Notes under the pieces: generated by a model
The model's input: only the letters and a program-made list of their open reading frames with translations
Databases searched by the model: none
Told to the model about the DNA's origin: nothing
Shown here: positions 54,286 to 63,059 of the stretch, piece by piece
Layout of the letters: each line of letters opens with the position of its first letter
Numbering within the stretch: the first letter of the stretch is position 1
Made by a program: the position numbers and the translations under genes
Assembly (NCBI RefSeq): GCF_038443385.1
Contig: NZ_CP151726.1
Span: 3,224,001-3,288,000 of the forward strand
Source: Stieleria varia
GTDB taxonomy: Bacteria; Planctomycetota; Planctomycetia; Pirellulales; Pirellulaceae
DNA: 64,000 nucleotides
Reading direction: 5' to 3'

Positions 54286-57200
54286 TCACTTCTGACGCAG
54301 CAAATAGCTCACCACGTCCAGTAACTCCTGTTCGCTGAGCGACTCGTCCAACCCCGCCGGCATCGTCGACACGGAACTCGGCGTGATCTGCTCGATCTCA
54401 GTGAGCATCAATGTCACAGTCTCGCCACTGGCGATCTGAACCTGGATCGATGAGGCGGTCTCGCCAACCAAAAGCCCGGTCAATACTCGACCGCTGTGGG
54501 TCAAGACCTGATAGGTTCCATAGTCTCGCACGATGCTGGCCGACGGGAACACGATCGATTCCAGCAAATCGTCGGCCGAGCGATTGGCTCCGATCGTGGT
54601 CAAGTCCGGACCGACGGCCTTGCCGATCTCCGCGATCCGGTGGCACGAACTGCACTTTGCTTTCTCCCCGACAAAGACACTGGCGCCTCGCAGAGGATCC
54701 CCCAGTTCCAAACGACCGCGCAGTGCCTCCAGTCGCGCCAGACGCTGTTGACGATGTGATTTCAGTTGGTCCAACAATGCGTTGGCGCGCTGGAGTGTTG
54801 CCGGGGGAAATTTCTTAACGACATCCGAAAGCTCACTTTCCGCCAACGACCACTTCGCCTGTGCACCATCAATCGCGTCGATGAAACCCACCGCCGTCGG
54901 CTCGTCCACCCCACGCGCATACACGCGCAACAACACTCGCAACTCGGCCGGTGAAACGCTGGTCAAAAGCGGTGTGACCTGCTGCATTTGACCGGACGAC
55001 AGTCTCGCATCGGCGATCGCTTGCGCCGCCAATTGAGTCGCCCGGGGCGAGACATTGAGTTCAATGATCTCTATCAATCGGTTCAGGATTACATCGTCCA
55101 AACGACTGCCATCCGTCGCGATCGCCGACATGGCTTCCACGCGAATCGGCAAAGCGAACTTTTCATTCGTAGCGATCTGTTGCAACTCCTCAGCGAAGTG
55201 ATTCCCACGCATGGACTTGACGGTCACGATCGTTTCGCCCACTTCGGACTCCAAACGGCTGATCAGTCGCTCACGCAACGGCTCCAGCCAGCTCGCATGC
55301 GGCTCGCTTGGGCCGGCCTGCCGGATCGCGGCAAGTACGACACGTTCAGCGGCCGGCGCAACATCATTCTGTTGTAGGATTTCGCCCGCCAGTTCTGCGA
55401 CGTTCGGCTGGGAAATGAATGCCGCCATCAGCACCCCGGCTTGTTCGATCGACCGCAACGTCACCTCATCAACCGTTGACGGATCCTCGCTCTGGGGCGA
55501 GCTATTCGACAGTGTCGTTTGCAGTAACCGTCGGACTTCCGCGGACCACTCAGGGTGCCCGCTCGTGATCCGAACGCACTGCCGCACCGTTTCCTCGTCG
55601 TCTGAATTCAGACCCATCATCACATCACTGAACTGCAACGTAACGTCCGGCATCTGATCGCATGCGACCAACAAACCACGAATCAAACGAGAGTGGACCG
55701 ATTCCGATGACCGTATTTGGCTCAAGGCCGATTTCATTGGCTCGGACCGCCCGATCTCCAACAACGCATAAACGATAGCGTGTTCTTCGCTGCGATCCAT
55801 CTCGTCGTGTGAAAGTGATTCCAGCAGGTGAGCGACATGCGCGGCGTTTCCGATCATCCCCAACGAGGTCGCCGCTTGCCGACGAACCGCCGCGACAGGA
55901 TCGCTCAACATCGAAACGAGCACTTCGCCGTCTCGACCGTCGTCACTGCCACCTCCGACACGCCCCAGCCCATAGCAAGCAGCCTGACGGATCGCTGCAT
56001 CGCTATCCCGCAGACCGACATGCAGTGCCGCAGCGGCCGCGTTTCGCAACACGTTCGCTTCACCCAAACGCGTCAATGCCCAAATCGCATGGGTGCGGAT
56101 TCGAATGTCTGCACGCTTCAACGCCGTTTCCAGCGGTTGGACTGCATCGCGACCACGCGAGACACAATGATCGACGGCTTGTTGGCGTACGCTGTGACGC
56201 GTGTCGTTGAAAAGCTTGATCAGCTCGGCGACGGATAGGCTTGTCCAATCGATTCGCCGGCCTCGCGGATCGACCATGCGTGTCATGCCGTCACGGCTGA
56301 TCCGATAGATTCCTCCCAGCAAATCGGGCTTGGCAAACTGAGACGTCGGACAGCCGCGATAAAACCAGCCTCCGGTATCAATCACCAACAAGCTGCCATC
56401 GGCGTCCTCGATCACATCGGTGGGATGAAACTCACGGCTGGGTGAATGCAAGAACTCATGTTGCGTCACACGGTACGTCGAACCCTCAGGCTGCATCGAC
56501 AGCCGGACGACTTTGCCGCTGTTAAAAAACGTCACGAACAAGTCATCCGTCATGGAGTGGTCCATCACGCCGCTGCGATAACGGGTGATTCCCGAAACGG
56601 CGACATGGCCGAATCGATGAGCAGGCCCCAACAGATCCCCCGTCACCTGGACTTCTTTCAAGACACGTTCGCGATGCGGATATGTCCCTCCGTGCAGCCA
56701 ATGCACCAGGCAATCCACGCGAGGCCGCGTGTACAGAATGTTGACGGTCCCCAGCATGTCTCCGGAGTCGGTGAAGTCAATCTCAACCGGATTGTCCATG
56801 CCACCGCCGCAGTGAATCCTACGATCGGTACCATCGGTCTTGCAGGAAAACAGATAGGAACCTTCGCGGCTGCTGACCACCTGCCCCGACTCGTCGGTGA
56901 ACTCGTGTCCGTGGTAGCCGTCGGTCCAGTAAAGCCGCCCGTCGGGACCGAAGAAACACCCGTGAATGCTGGCCGCATTGCCGTTGTAACCGAACTGAGA
57001 AACCAGAATCTTTCGCTCGTCGGCAACGCCATCGTCATCCGTATCGGTCAGTTTCCAAATGTTTGGCGGCGAAGCCACGTACAGCGAACCGTCGTGCCAC
57101 ACGCCGCCCATGGGAAAAGTCATCTTGTCGGCGAACACAGTGAACGAATCAAACGTTCCGTCGTCATCCGAATCCACCAGCCGATGAATCGCGTTGGGCA

Positions 57201-58863
57201 GATGAGCCTCCAACTCGTCGTTGGTCATGTTCACGCCGGCGTTGTTACAGACGTACAAGCGTCCTTGATCGTCAAGGCAACCCATCGTGGGATGAGTCAC
57301 CAACGGCGGCCCCGCGACCAACCGCGCCGAATAGCCCTCGGGCAACTCGATCGGGGCGGGTTGAAATCCGCTGGGCAACGGCGGTGGGTTCACCGAGGTC
57401 AACTGCGCCAGTTCTTCGTCGATCCCATCGTGCAAGTGTGCTTGCGAGATGCCGCCGTTCCACAAGTCATATTTGGGCGACGCATGTTGATCATAGAAAC
57501 GATCCATCCGACGTTTGAGTTCGTCCCTCAGTCCCGTGTGCTGTGTCACGTTGACCAAATTGGTGAACTCATCCGGATCAGCAACGAGGTCGTACAACTC
57601 ATGCGGCCCATTGGGATGCCGATGCACGTACTTGTGAGACTCCGTACGAATGCACCTCAGGTTTTCGAATTCGTAGTAGACCGCATCGTCGTTCGTGGCT
57701 TGATGATCGGTGCTCTGTTCTGCCGTCAGGATCCGTGACAAATCACAACCGGGCAACGTTGGCCGCAACGGCATGTGCGCCTGCAAACCCAAGTATCCCA
57801 GCATCGTGGGGACAAAGTCATAGTTCGCCGTCATCTGATCGACTCGCGAGCCCGCAGTGATCTTGCCCGGATGACGCCAGATGTACGGTATCTGCATCAT
57901 GCCGTCGCGGGCCGTCAACGGCCGAGTGTGGTCGCCCATGCCAAAGAAGCCGCCATGACCGCCCACCCAACCTTGATCGGCTGCAAACACAACGACGGTG
58001 TCTTTGTCCAAACCCTTGGCCGCGAGTGTCCGCATGATTTCGCCCACGCCGTCGTCGACTCCGCTGACTTCCGTCGCCACGCGTCGAATGGATGTCGGGT
58101 TGTTGATGAAATCCAGATTATTGAGCTGCCAAGGATGCGGCTTACCTCGCGGAAATGAAAGTAATGGCTGCTGGGCATAAAACTCTGCATGACGATTCTG
58201 GCCATCTCGCAACAGCAACCGACTCAGCGCGTAGGGTCCGTTGTAAGCGAGAAACAAAAAGAACGGCTGCTCTGGCTCGGCTGCCTGCTGCTCGATGAAC
58301 CGTACTGCATGTCGCGTCCAAAAATCGGTCAAATATTCCGGCTCAGTTCGCAGCTTGCCGTTCTCGATGACCTGCGCACCATAAAAAGTGCTCGTGCCCC
58401 CATGCGGCATCGTGATCCAATAGTCATCAAGACCTTCCTGCGGTGACTCGTTCGCGCCCAAGTGCCATTTGCCGACCAATCCACAGTTGTAACCCGCTGC
58501 CTTCAGGATCTCTGGCAACGAAGTGAACTCGTCGAGCGTGCATCTTGCGTTGGGGCCGGTTTGCAAGGTGCCCGCACGCAAAAAGGAATGCACTCCGTGT
58601 TGAGAGGGGATCAAGCCGGTCAGCATCGTCGCCCGAGTCGGTGAGCACACTGGATTGGATGCAAACGCGCGTGTGAACAAAGTGCCTTCGCTGGCCAAAC
58701 GATCGATGTTCGGCGTTCGAATCTCTGGGTTGCCGTAACAACCCAGCGTCCACGCACCATGATTGTCGGTCAGGATCAGTACCACGTTGGGTGGCTTTGC
58801 GGACTCGGCCTGCTTGACCAGACAGATCAGACACAAAGCCAGAAACAATGACGTGCGTTTCAT
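54286..58863 (-). CDS. fusion of sulfatase, PVC dehydrogenase, HEAT repeats and cytochrome c domain
   Basis: 1525 residues with a signal peptide ('SLFLALCLICLVKQAESA'). Residues about 25-470 are a type I sulfatase: 'LTDNHGAWTLGCYGN', formylglycine motif C-S-P-T-R at 73-77 ('VCSPTRATMLTG'), and 'GLVGKWHLG'. Residues about 490-900 are the beta-propeller of the PVC membrane dehydrogenase ('LPEGYSARLVAGPPLVTHPT', 'DQGRLYVCNNAG', 'FGPDGRLYWTDGYHGHEF'). About 920-1370 are HEAT repeats. The end has CSSCH (Cys1404-His1408), 'GPDLTTIGANRSADDLLESI' and the TIGR02603-type tail. The second metal Asp of the sulfatase is Asn (DN instead of DD). Confidence 0.92.
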   Translation of the reverse strand: MKRTSLFLALCLICLVKQAESAKPPNVVLILTDNHGAWTLGCYGNPEIRTPNIDRLASEGTLFTRAFASNPVCSPTRATMLTGLIPSQHGVHSFLRAGTLQTGPNARCTLDEFTSLPEILKAAGYNCGLVGKWHLGANESPQEGLDDYWITMPHGGTSTFYGAQVIENGKLRTEPEYLTDFWTRHAVRFIEQQAAEPEQPFFLFLAYNGPYALSRLLLRDGQNRHAEFYAQQPLLSFPRGKPHPWQLNNLDFINNPTSIRRVATEVSGVDDGVGEIMRTLAAKGLDKDTVVVFAADQGWVGGHGGFFGMGDHTRPLTARDGMMQIPYIWRHPGKITAGSRVDQMTANYDFVPTMLGYLGLQAHMPLRPTLPGCDLSRILTAEQSTDHQATNDDAVYYEFENLRCIRTESHKYVHRHPNGPHELYDLVADPDEFTNLVNVTQHTGLRDELKRRMDRFYDQHASPKYDLWNGGISQAHLHDGIDEELAQLTSVNPPPLPSGFQPAPIELPEGYSARLVAGPPLVTHPTMGCLDDQGRLYVCNNAGVNMTNDELEAHLPNAIHRLVDSDDDGTFDSFTVFADKMTFPMGGVWHDGSLYVASPPNIWKLTDTDDDGVADERKILVSQFGYNGNAASIHGCFFGPDGRLYWTDGYHGHEFTDESGQVVSSREGSYLFSCKTDGTDRRIHCGGGMDNPVEIDFTDSGDMLGTVNILYTRPRVDCLVHWLHGGTYPHRERVLKEVQVTGDLLGPAHRFGHVAVSGITRYRSGVMDHSMTDDLFVTFFNSGKVVRLSMQPEGSTYRVTQHEFLHSPSREFHPTDVIEDADGSLLVIDTGGWFYRGCPTSQFAKPDLLGGIYRISRDGMTRMVDPRGRRIDWTSLSVAELIKLFNDTRHSVRQQAVDHCVSRGRDAVQPLETALKRADIRIRTHAIWALTRLGEANVLRNAAAAALHVGLRDSDAAIRQAACYGLGRVGGGSDDGRDGEVLVSMLSDPVAAVRRQAATSLGMIGNAAHVAHLLESLSHDEMDRSEEHAIVYALLEIGRSEPMKSALSQIRSSESVHSRLIRGLLVACDQMPDVTLQFSDVMMGLNSDDEETVRQCVRITSGHPEWSAEVRRLLQTTLSNSSPQSEDPSTVDEVTLRSIEQAGVLMAAFISQPNVAELAGEILQQNDVAPAAERVVLAAIRQAGPSEPHASWLEPLRERLISRLESEVGETIVTVKSMRGNHFAEELQQIATNEKFALPIRVEAMSAIATDGSRLDDVILNRLIEIIELNVSPRATQLAAQAIADARLSSGQMQQVTPLLTSVSPAELRVLLRVYARGVDEPTAVGFIDAIDGAQAKWSLAESELSDVVKKFPPATLQRANALLDQLKSHRQQRLARLEALRGRLELGDPLRGASVFVGEKAKCSSCHRIAEIGKAVGPDLTTIGANRSADDLLESIVFPSASIVRDYGTYQVLTHSGRVLTGLLVGETASSIQVQIASGETVTLMLTEIEQITPSSVSTMPAGLDESLSEQELLDVVSYLLRQK

Positions 58864-58891
58864 GTTTTCACACTTGATAGGTTGTTGCCAA

Positions 58892-60124
58892 TCATTCCCA
58901 GCCCACCGGTTGTGTCCAAGCTTGTTGCTTCTGATCCTTGAAGGACGGATCGGAGTGATCTTGGCTGCTGGTCACGACCGCGCGGACATACAGCTCGGTT
59001 CCGGTCATGGTGTAGCTGGATGAAGTCTCAGAGCTGGAAGCGACCACCACGCCGATCCGTTTTTCTTCGGTTTCAGCTTCCCGTAAAGTCGCGATGAACT
59101 TCGTTTCGTAGGTCACTCCGGGCTCCGCTGCGATCTTGACCGTCAGCGTTTGTGAATCAGCTTTAAAATTCACATCGCTGAGCGTCACGCCGCTGGAAGC
59201 ATAGAAGTCACCGGCACGCATCGCAGCGATCAGGTGCTCTGGCGTCAAGAATCGACTGCGTACCATCACCCAACCACGACCGGGACGCGAGCCGGGTTTG
59301 CCGTGATATTCGTGGCTGTCATCCGTCGCGATCCCCATCATCGGCGGCACATCTAGATTCGTGCGTCGGATCGCGTTGCACAGATCCCACATCCGTTCAA
59401 TGCTTGGATGGTCGTCGTCGCCCAACTGATTGACACCAGGATGTCCGTTGTAGACTTCAAAGAATCGCTCCGAGACCACTGCCGCCAAGTCCTCTGCGGT
59501 GACGGCATAGCCAAAGTTCGGGTGATTGATGTGGGGCAGCACGGATCTGCCGTGATGCTTCTCGTGATCCAGGATCGCTCGCAAGTTATTCTGCATGGCC
59601 TCTCGCACCGTCTCACCGCCAGCCGGCTTGAGCGCCTCGGCCAAATTCGTTGCGTTGATGTGAACCGGTTTGCCTTCGGCGCGATCGCTGATTTCCTCCG
59701 CCGGGATCAGGATGAACTCGCCGCTTCGCTCCAGCAGATAACGAAACTCATCCAACGGCTTCAGACGTACTTCTGTGCCTCCGGATTCTGCTTCGCGTGT
59801 TTCCACCCAATGGTTACCAAACCGCGTGGTGTAGCGTTCTAGAATCCCATCGTCGCTGCGATCGGTGATCTTCTTCAGCGACATCCACCGCTGGCCTTCG
59901 CTGAGCACATTGTGATCGGTGAGAGCGAGGAAGTGGTAACCGCGGGTTCGGTACCAATCGCCGATCATTTCCGGAAACTCATCGCCGTCACTCCACAGCG
60001 AGTGCGTGTGCAGGTTTCCCTTCCACCAACGCGGTTGCCCAAAGTCCACCGGTTCATCCGCGTGGGAGACCGTCGAAACACAGATCGCGACGGCGACGAA
60101 ACAAAGGGTCCAGATGCGTGACAT
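58892..60124 (-). CDS. exported PHP-domain metal-dependent hydrolase
   Basis: 410 residues from the ATG at 60124, with signal peptide 'LCFVAVAICVSTVSHA'. The PHP start is 'WWKGNLHTHSLWSDGD' (HxH and the later D), then 'RGYHFLALTDHNVLSEG', 'LIPAEEIS', 'PHINHPNFGYA' and 'GIATDDSHEYH'. Such proteins act as phosphoesterases or nucleotidases; the extracytoplasmic location is unusual. The C-terminal ~100 residues are a beta domain. It is 28 bases downstream from nothing but 28 bases upstream of the fusion gene's start, same strand, so the two could share a transcript. Confidence 0.88.
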   Translation of the reverse strand: MSRIWTLCFVAVAICVSTVSHADEPVDFGQPRWWKGNLHTHSLWSDGDEFPEMIGDWYRTRGYHFLALTDHNVLSEGQRWMSLKKITDRSDDGILERYTTRFGNHWVETREAESGGTEVRLKPLDEFRYLLERSGEFILIPAEEISDRAEGKPVHINATNLAEALKPAGGETVREAMQNNLRAILDHEKHHGRSVLPHINHPNFGYAVTAEDLAAVVSERFFEVYNGHPGVNQLGDDDHPSIERMWDLCNAIRRTNLDVPPMMGIATDDSHEYHGKPGSRPGRGWVMVRSRFLTPEHLIAAMRAGDFYASSGVTLSDVNFKADSQTLTVKIAAEPGVTYETKFIATLREAETEEKRIGVVVASSSETSSSYTMTGTELYVRAVVTSSQDHSDPSFKDQKQQAWTQPVGWE

Positions 60125-60261
60125 GATGTTTCCAGAAAGGGAGAGGTGGGACAGTGTAGTGGGATTCGCCAGAGTTCCCGTCGCCACGATTCGCTAACGA
60201 ATTTCAACTGACGACTCGTGGCCGGCGACTGACCATTGTAGATGACCGCTCGATCACCATG

Positions 60262-60711
60262 TTACCGACGAGAGGCCTGGTATTCTGCACGTGCCTCGCG
60301 AATGTCTCTGCCTGAGAAAGGGAAAAAACGGTGACATGGCACCAGTCGCCAAAGGAGAAGCCACAACAGGAACCCCGCAAACCAAATCGTCACAACTACG
60401 AAAAAGATAGAAATCATTAGACTGCGGGCGTTTTGTTCCAGTTCATCTGGTACGGTCAAGAAAGCTCCAATGAGAAACAAGGTGTAGCCGACTCCAATGC
60501 CGAAAGCCATCACGTTCCTCAGGAATCGCTGTGGAATCAGCATACGAAGCCGATGTCCGCAGTTGAGACATCGATCGTTTCGAAGCCAGTTGCTTTTGTA
60601 CCGCGAGTCACAAATCGGACACCGATCACGAGAGAGTTGAATCACCTCGCCGTCGGCTCCATCAGCGGCATCGGTTTCTCGGGGAGCGACATAGGGGTTG
60701 GTGTCATGCAT
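60262..60711 (-). CDS. zinc-ribbon membrane protein with N-terminal NPYVAP
   Basis: 149 residues from the ATG at 60711. It opens 'HDTNPYVAPRETD', a motif shared with the protein at 38592. A zinc ribbon follows ('CPICDSRYKSNWLRNDRCLNC'; shown to 21, motif C-x2-C...C-x2-C). Then two TM segments ('VMAFGIGVGYTLFLIGAFL', 'SIFFVVVTIWFAGFLLWLLLW') and a basic C-terminus. Function unknown. It is on the same strand as the PHP gene but separated by about 140 bases. Confidence 0.72.
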   Translation of the reverse strand: MHDTNPYVAPRETDAADGADGEVIQLSRDRCPICDSRYKSNWLRNDRCLNCGHRLRMLIPQRFLRNVMAFGIGVGYTLFLIGAFLTVPDELEQNARSLMISIFFVVVTIWFAGFLLWLLLWRLVPCHRFFPFSGRDIREARAEYQASRR

Positions 60712-60779
60712 TGGAACTGGACTGCTCAAAGTTTGGGGTTGACATTGTTTTTTCAGTCCGTGTTTTTGTTCCATGCATC

Positions 60780-61290
60780 GCAATCAAAGTGAGCCTCAGG
60801 CGCTAGCCGTGGGCCGGCACCACAATCCGCCTCAGGCCCACGGCTAGCGCCTGAGGCTCACTGGGGCCACCGGCTGCGCCGGCAGTAGGGACATACACTT
60901 GCGCAAACCCAAAAAGACACAACACCAAACTTTGAGCAGTCCAGCGCTAGCCGCAGGCCTATTGGTGTTGACGAAACCCTTCGAGGCCCGTGGCTAGCGC
61001 CATCGGCTCACAGACACAACGCAACACGACTAGTTCAGCAGTCTCCGAACTTGGGGGAGGTCGAGCAGAGCCCTTGAGGCGAATGCGAGGGAGGAGGGCC
61101 GTCTGCGCAAGGCACCGATTGGGATGGGCAAAACGTTTGGCGGGGCACGCTATCGACTTGGAAAGTCGAGCGACAGTCGTTCGACTCTCCGAGTCGAAAA
61201 CGAACACTACCCTACGCCCAAACACAATCCATTCGCCCTATGCCCTGACAGAAACTTGCGAAAGCCGAAAATGCCACAACCCTCAACTTC
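60780..61290. repeat. repeat-rich region incl. copy C of the ~240-bp repeat
   Basis: GTGAGCCTCAGGCGCTAGCCGTGGGCC (60791) and its inverse GGCCCACGGCTAGCGCCTGAGGCTCAC (about 60835-60861) form a long hairpin. 60950-61050 matches 9103-9195. 61098-61285 is copy C of the dispersed repeat. No gene seen. Confidence 0.75.
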
Positions 61291-61293
61291 ATC

Positions 61294-61325
61294 AAAAAAC
61301 CTCGCCCGCCGAGGGCGGACGAGGC
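61294..61325 (-). terminator. rho-independent terminator of the first DUF1559 gene
   Basis: On the minus strand CCTCGTCCGCC-CTC-GGCGGGCGAGG then TTTTTTG; 28-60 bases after the DUF1559 stop codon. A stem of similar design follows the second DUF1559 gene. Confidence 0.85.
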
Positions 61326-61352
61326 TGCGATAAACAGTGAGTTGCTGTCAAC

Positions 61353-62600
61353 CTATTGGTTCAGCTGTTCCTCGATGACTTCTTTCATGTCACGCGTACC
61401 CAAAGAACCCCACAACCCGTAGGAGCTTGCGGTTCCAGCAGGCAGACCCGGTGCGTCACGGCAGACGGTATTGGCCTCAAGATTGCCAGTTTCGACGCTG
61501 TCGGTCATGAACACCACGGCTCCGTCGCCCATCAACACGTGAGCACCACCGGAGTGGCGGCTACCCGCAGTTGAGATCACGCCAGAGTGATTGCCGTCGC
61601 CACCATCATGCACGCAACTGGGAGAGTTCGGAGGCAGAATGGTGTGGAAGGCCGTGTAGTACGGCCGCGAATCAGCCCAACGAGTGGCCTTGCCCTGAGA
61701 CAGGTTGGCACTGACCGTTGCAGCTGGATCGTAGAACTGGGGACGAAGTGGATCGATGTGAGCACCTTCCTTGCAACGAGCCGGAGTCAAGACGGTTTCG
61801 TTCGTGTTGATCATGGTGGTGATGTTGCGAACGAAATCCGCACTGATCTCACGCTTGCCACCGGACGTGTTGACTTCGCCAGCAGCAATCGTGTTGGAAA
61901 GACCATCGAGAACGTCACGGAACTTAGATTCGTTACGATTCCAGAAGAATCCGCGTTGTGCCGAACGTGCTCGTGTCACAGCCCAGTCTTCGTCACGGTT
62001 GTTCTGGTTGCCCCAGAAACCGTAATCGTTGATCCCGCCATTGTGACCTCGGTCATTGGCGTCACCGACGCAACAAGCATAGTTCGTGCGTGCAAGTTGT
62101 CCTGGACCACGAGCTTGTCCCGAGTCACTGGGACAACGGTAGGTTGGAACCTGAGTGACCCAAGGCACATAAGTGGTGACCCATGGACAAGGCCCCATCG
62201 CATGCCACGCACCATTGACGGTGCCAGGCAAGGTTGCGCCAGCAGTGACCTGCTGACTGGGGTTGGAGATTTGCTCCCACAATGCTTGCTGCTCGATGTA
62301 CGGCAGGATAGGCACCAACCAACTGAGAAACAGCCGGTTGGATTGGTTGGTCGCGTCCGTCATGGATGGGACTCGCTTGCTACCCGTTCCGTTGGTGGGC
62401 AACTGCTTGAACGAGCTGTGGTAGTTCTGAATCCCAAGACCGATTTGCTTGAAATTGTTACTGCACGACATACGTCGCGCGGCTTCGCGTGCTGCCTGAA
62501 CCGCTGGCAGCAGCAAGCCAACGAGGATGCCAATGATGGCAATCACGACCAACAGTTCCACCAACGTGAAACCCGATCGCAAAGAATGAGTTCTTTGCAT
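61353..62600 (-). CDS. DUF1559 domain protein with prepilin-type N-terminus (first copy)
   Basis: 415 residues. The N-terminus is a type IV pilin-like segment, 'RSGFTLVELLVVIAIIG', with the Gly-Phe cleavage site, then an amphipathic hydrophobic helix. The rest is the DUF1559 (SBP_bac_10) domain, one of the most expanded families in planctomycetes: 'SWLVPILPYIEQQALWEQI', 'CPSDSGQARGPGQLARTNYA', 'GLSNTIAAGEV' and 'HSGGAHVLMGDGAVVFMTDSV' near the end. AAGGAG lies before the start. Processing by a prepilin peptidase and placement in a pseudopilus-like or surface structure is likely but unshown. Confidence 0.95.
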   Translation of the reverse strand: MQRTHSLRSGFTLVELLVVIAIIGILVGLLLPAVQAAREAARRMSCSNNFKQIGLGIQNYHSSFKQLPTNGTGSKRVPSMTDATNQSNRLFLSWLVPILPYIEQQALWEQISNPSQQVTAGATLPGTVNGAWHAMGPCPWVTTYVPWVTQVPTYRCPSDSGQARGPGQLARTNYACCVGDANDRGHNGGINDYGFWGNQNNRDEDWAVTRARSAQRGFFWNRNESKFRDVLDGLSNTIAAGEVNTSGGKREISADFVRNITTMINTNETVLTPARCKEGAHIDPLRPQFYDPAATVSANLSQGKATRWADSRPYYTAFHTILPPNSPSCVHDGGDGNHSGVISTAGSRHSGGAHVLMGDGAVVFMTDSVETGNLEANTVCRDAPGLPAGTASSYGLWGSLGTRDMKEVIEEQLNQ

Positions 62601-62998
62601 AGAAGACTCTCCTTGAATAGAAAAACACCAATTGAAAACAGAAACCCCAAATGGGTCATTTAAGGTAACCGATGACCGCGTTGCGGTGGTAGGGAATTAT
62701 GTGAAAATTCCACCGCGAGATCGTGGGACATAAGACAATCCCCATCTGCCCATGGCCCCTCTAAGGAGGTGTGGGTGCGGCGAGGCGGGAATAAAACTCT
62801 AAAAAAGCGGGTGCGACCACCTGGCCCACTTGGCGATCACTGTGGAATTTGCATCCAAGGCGATCAAATGAAGTGAGTGGAGAAGCTACTCCCTGAACCC
62901 ATTGGCCAGCCACACAGAAGTATCGGTAGCCTGCTTCTGGATTTGCGATTCAATCTCTGGGTTCAAGCCAGCCACAAGAGAGAGAGGGGGAGTCTTGT
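62601..62998. other. intergenic region between tandem DUF1559 genes, no gene seen
   Basis: About 400 bases upstream of the first DUF1559 gene on its strand. It should carry that gene's promoter; a clear box was not assigned. Frames here have no translation signals. Confidence 0.4.
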
Positions 62999-63031
62999 AA
63001 AAAAACCTCGCCTGCGGATGGCAGGCGAGGT
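62999..63031 (-). terminator. rho-independent terminator of the second DUF1559 gene
   Basis: On the minus strand CCTCGCCTGCC-ATC-CGCAGGCGAGG then TTTTTTT; 29-61 bases after the second DUF1559 stop codon. Same design as the one at 61294. Confidence 0.88.
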
Positions 63032-63059
63032 CACGATTGTCGTCAAATTGCGGTCAACC

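Noticed and set aside
56446-57738. 430-codon plus-strand frame
   Set aside because: Antisense to the sulfatase/dehydrogenase fusion; His/Arg-rich composition, no domain seen.
61587-62663. 358-codon plus-strand frame
   Set aside because: Antisense to the first DUF1559 gene.
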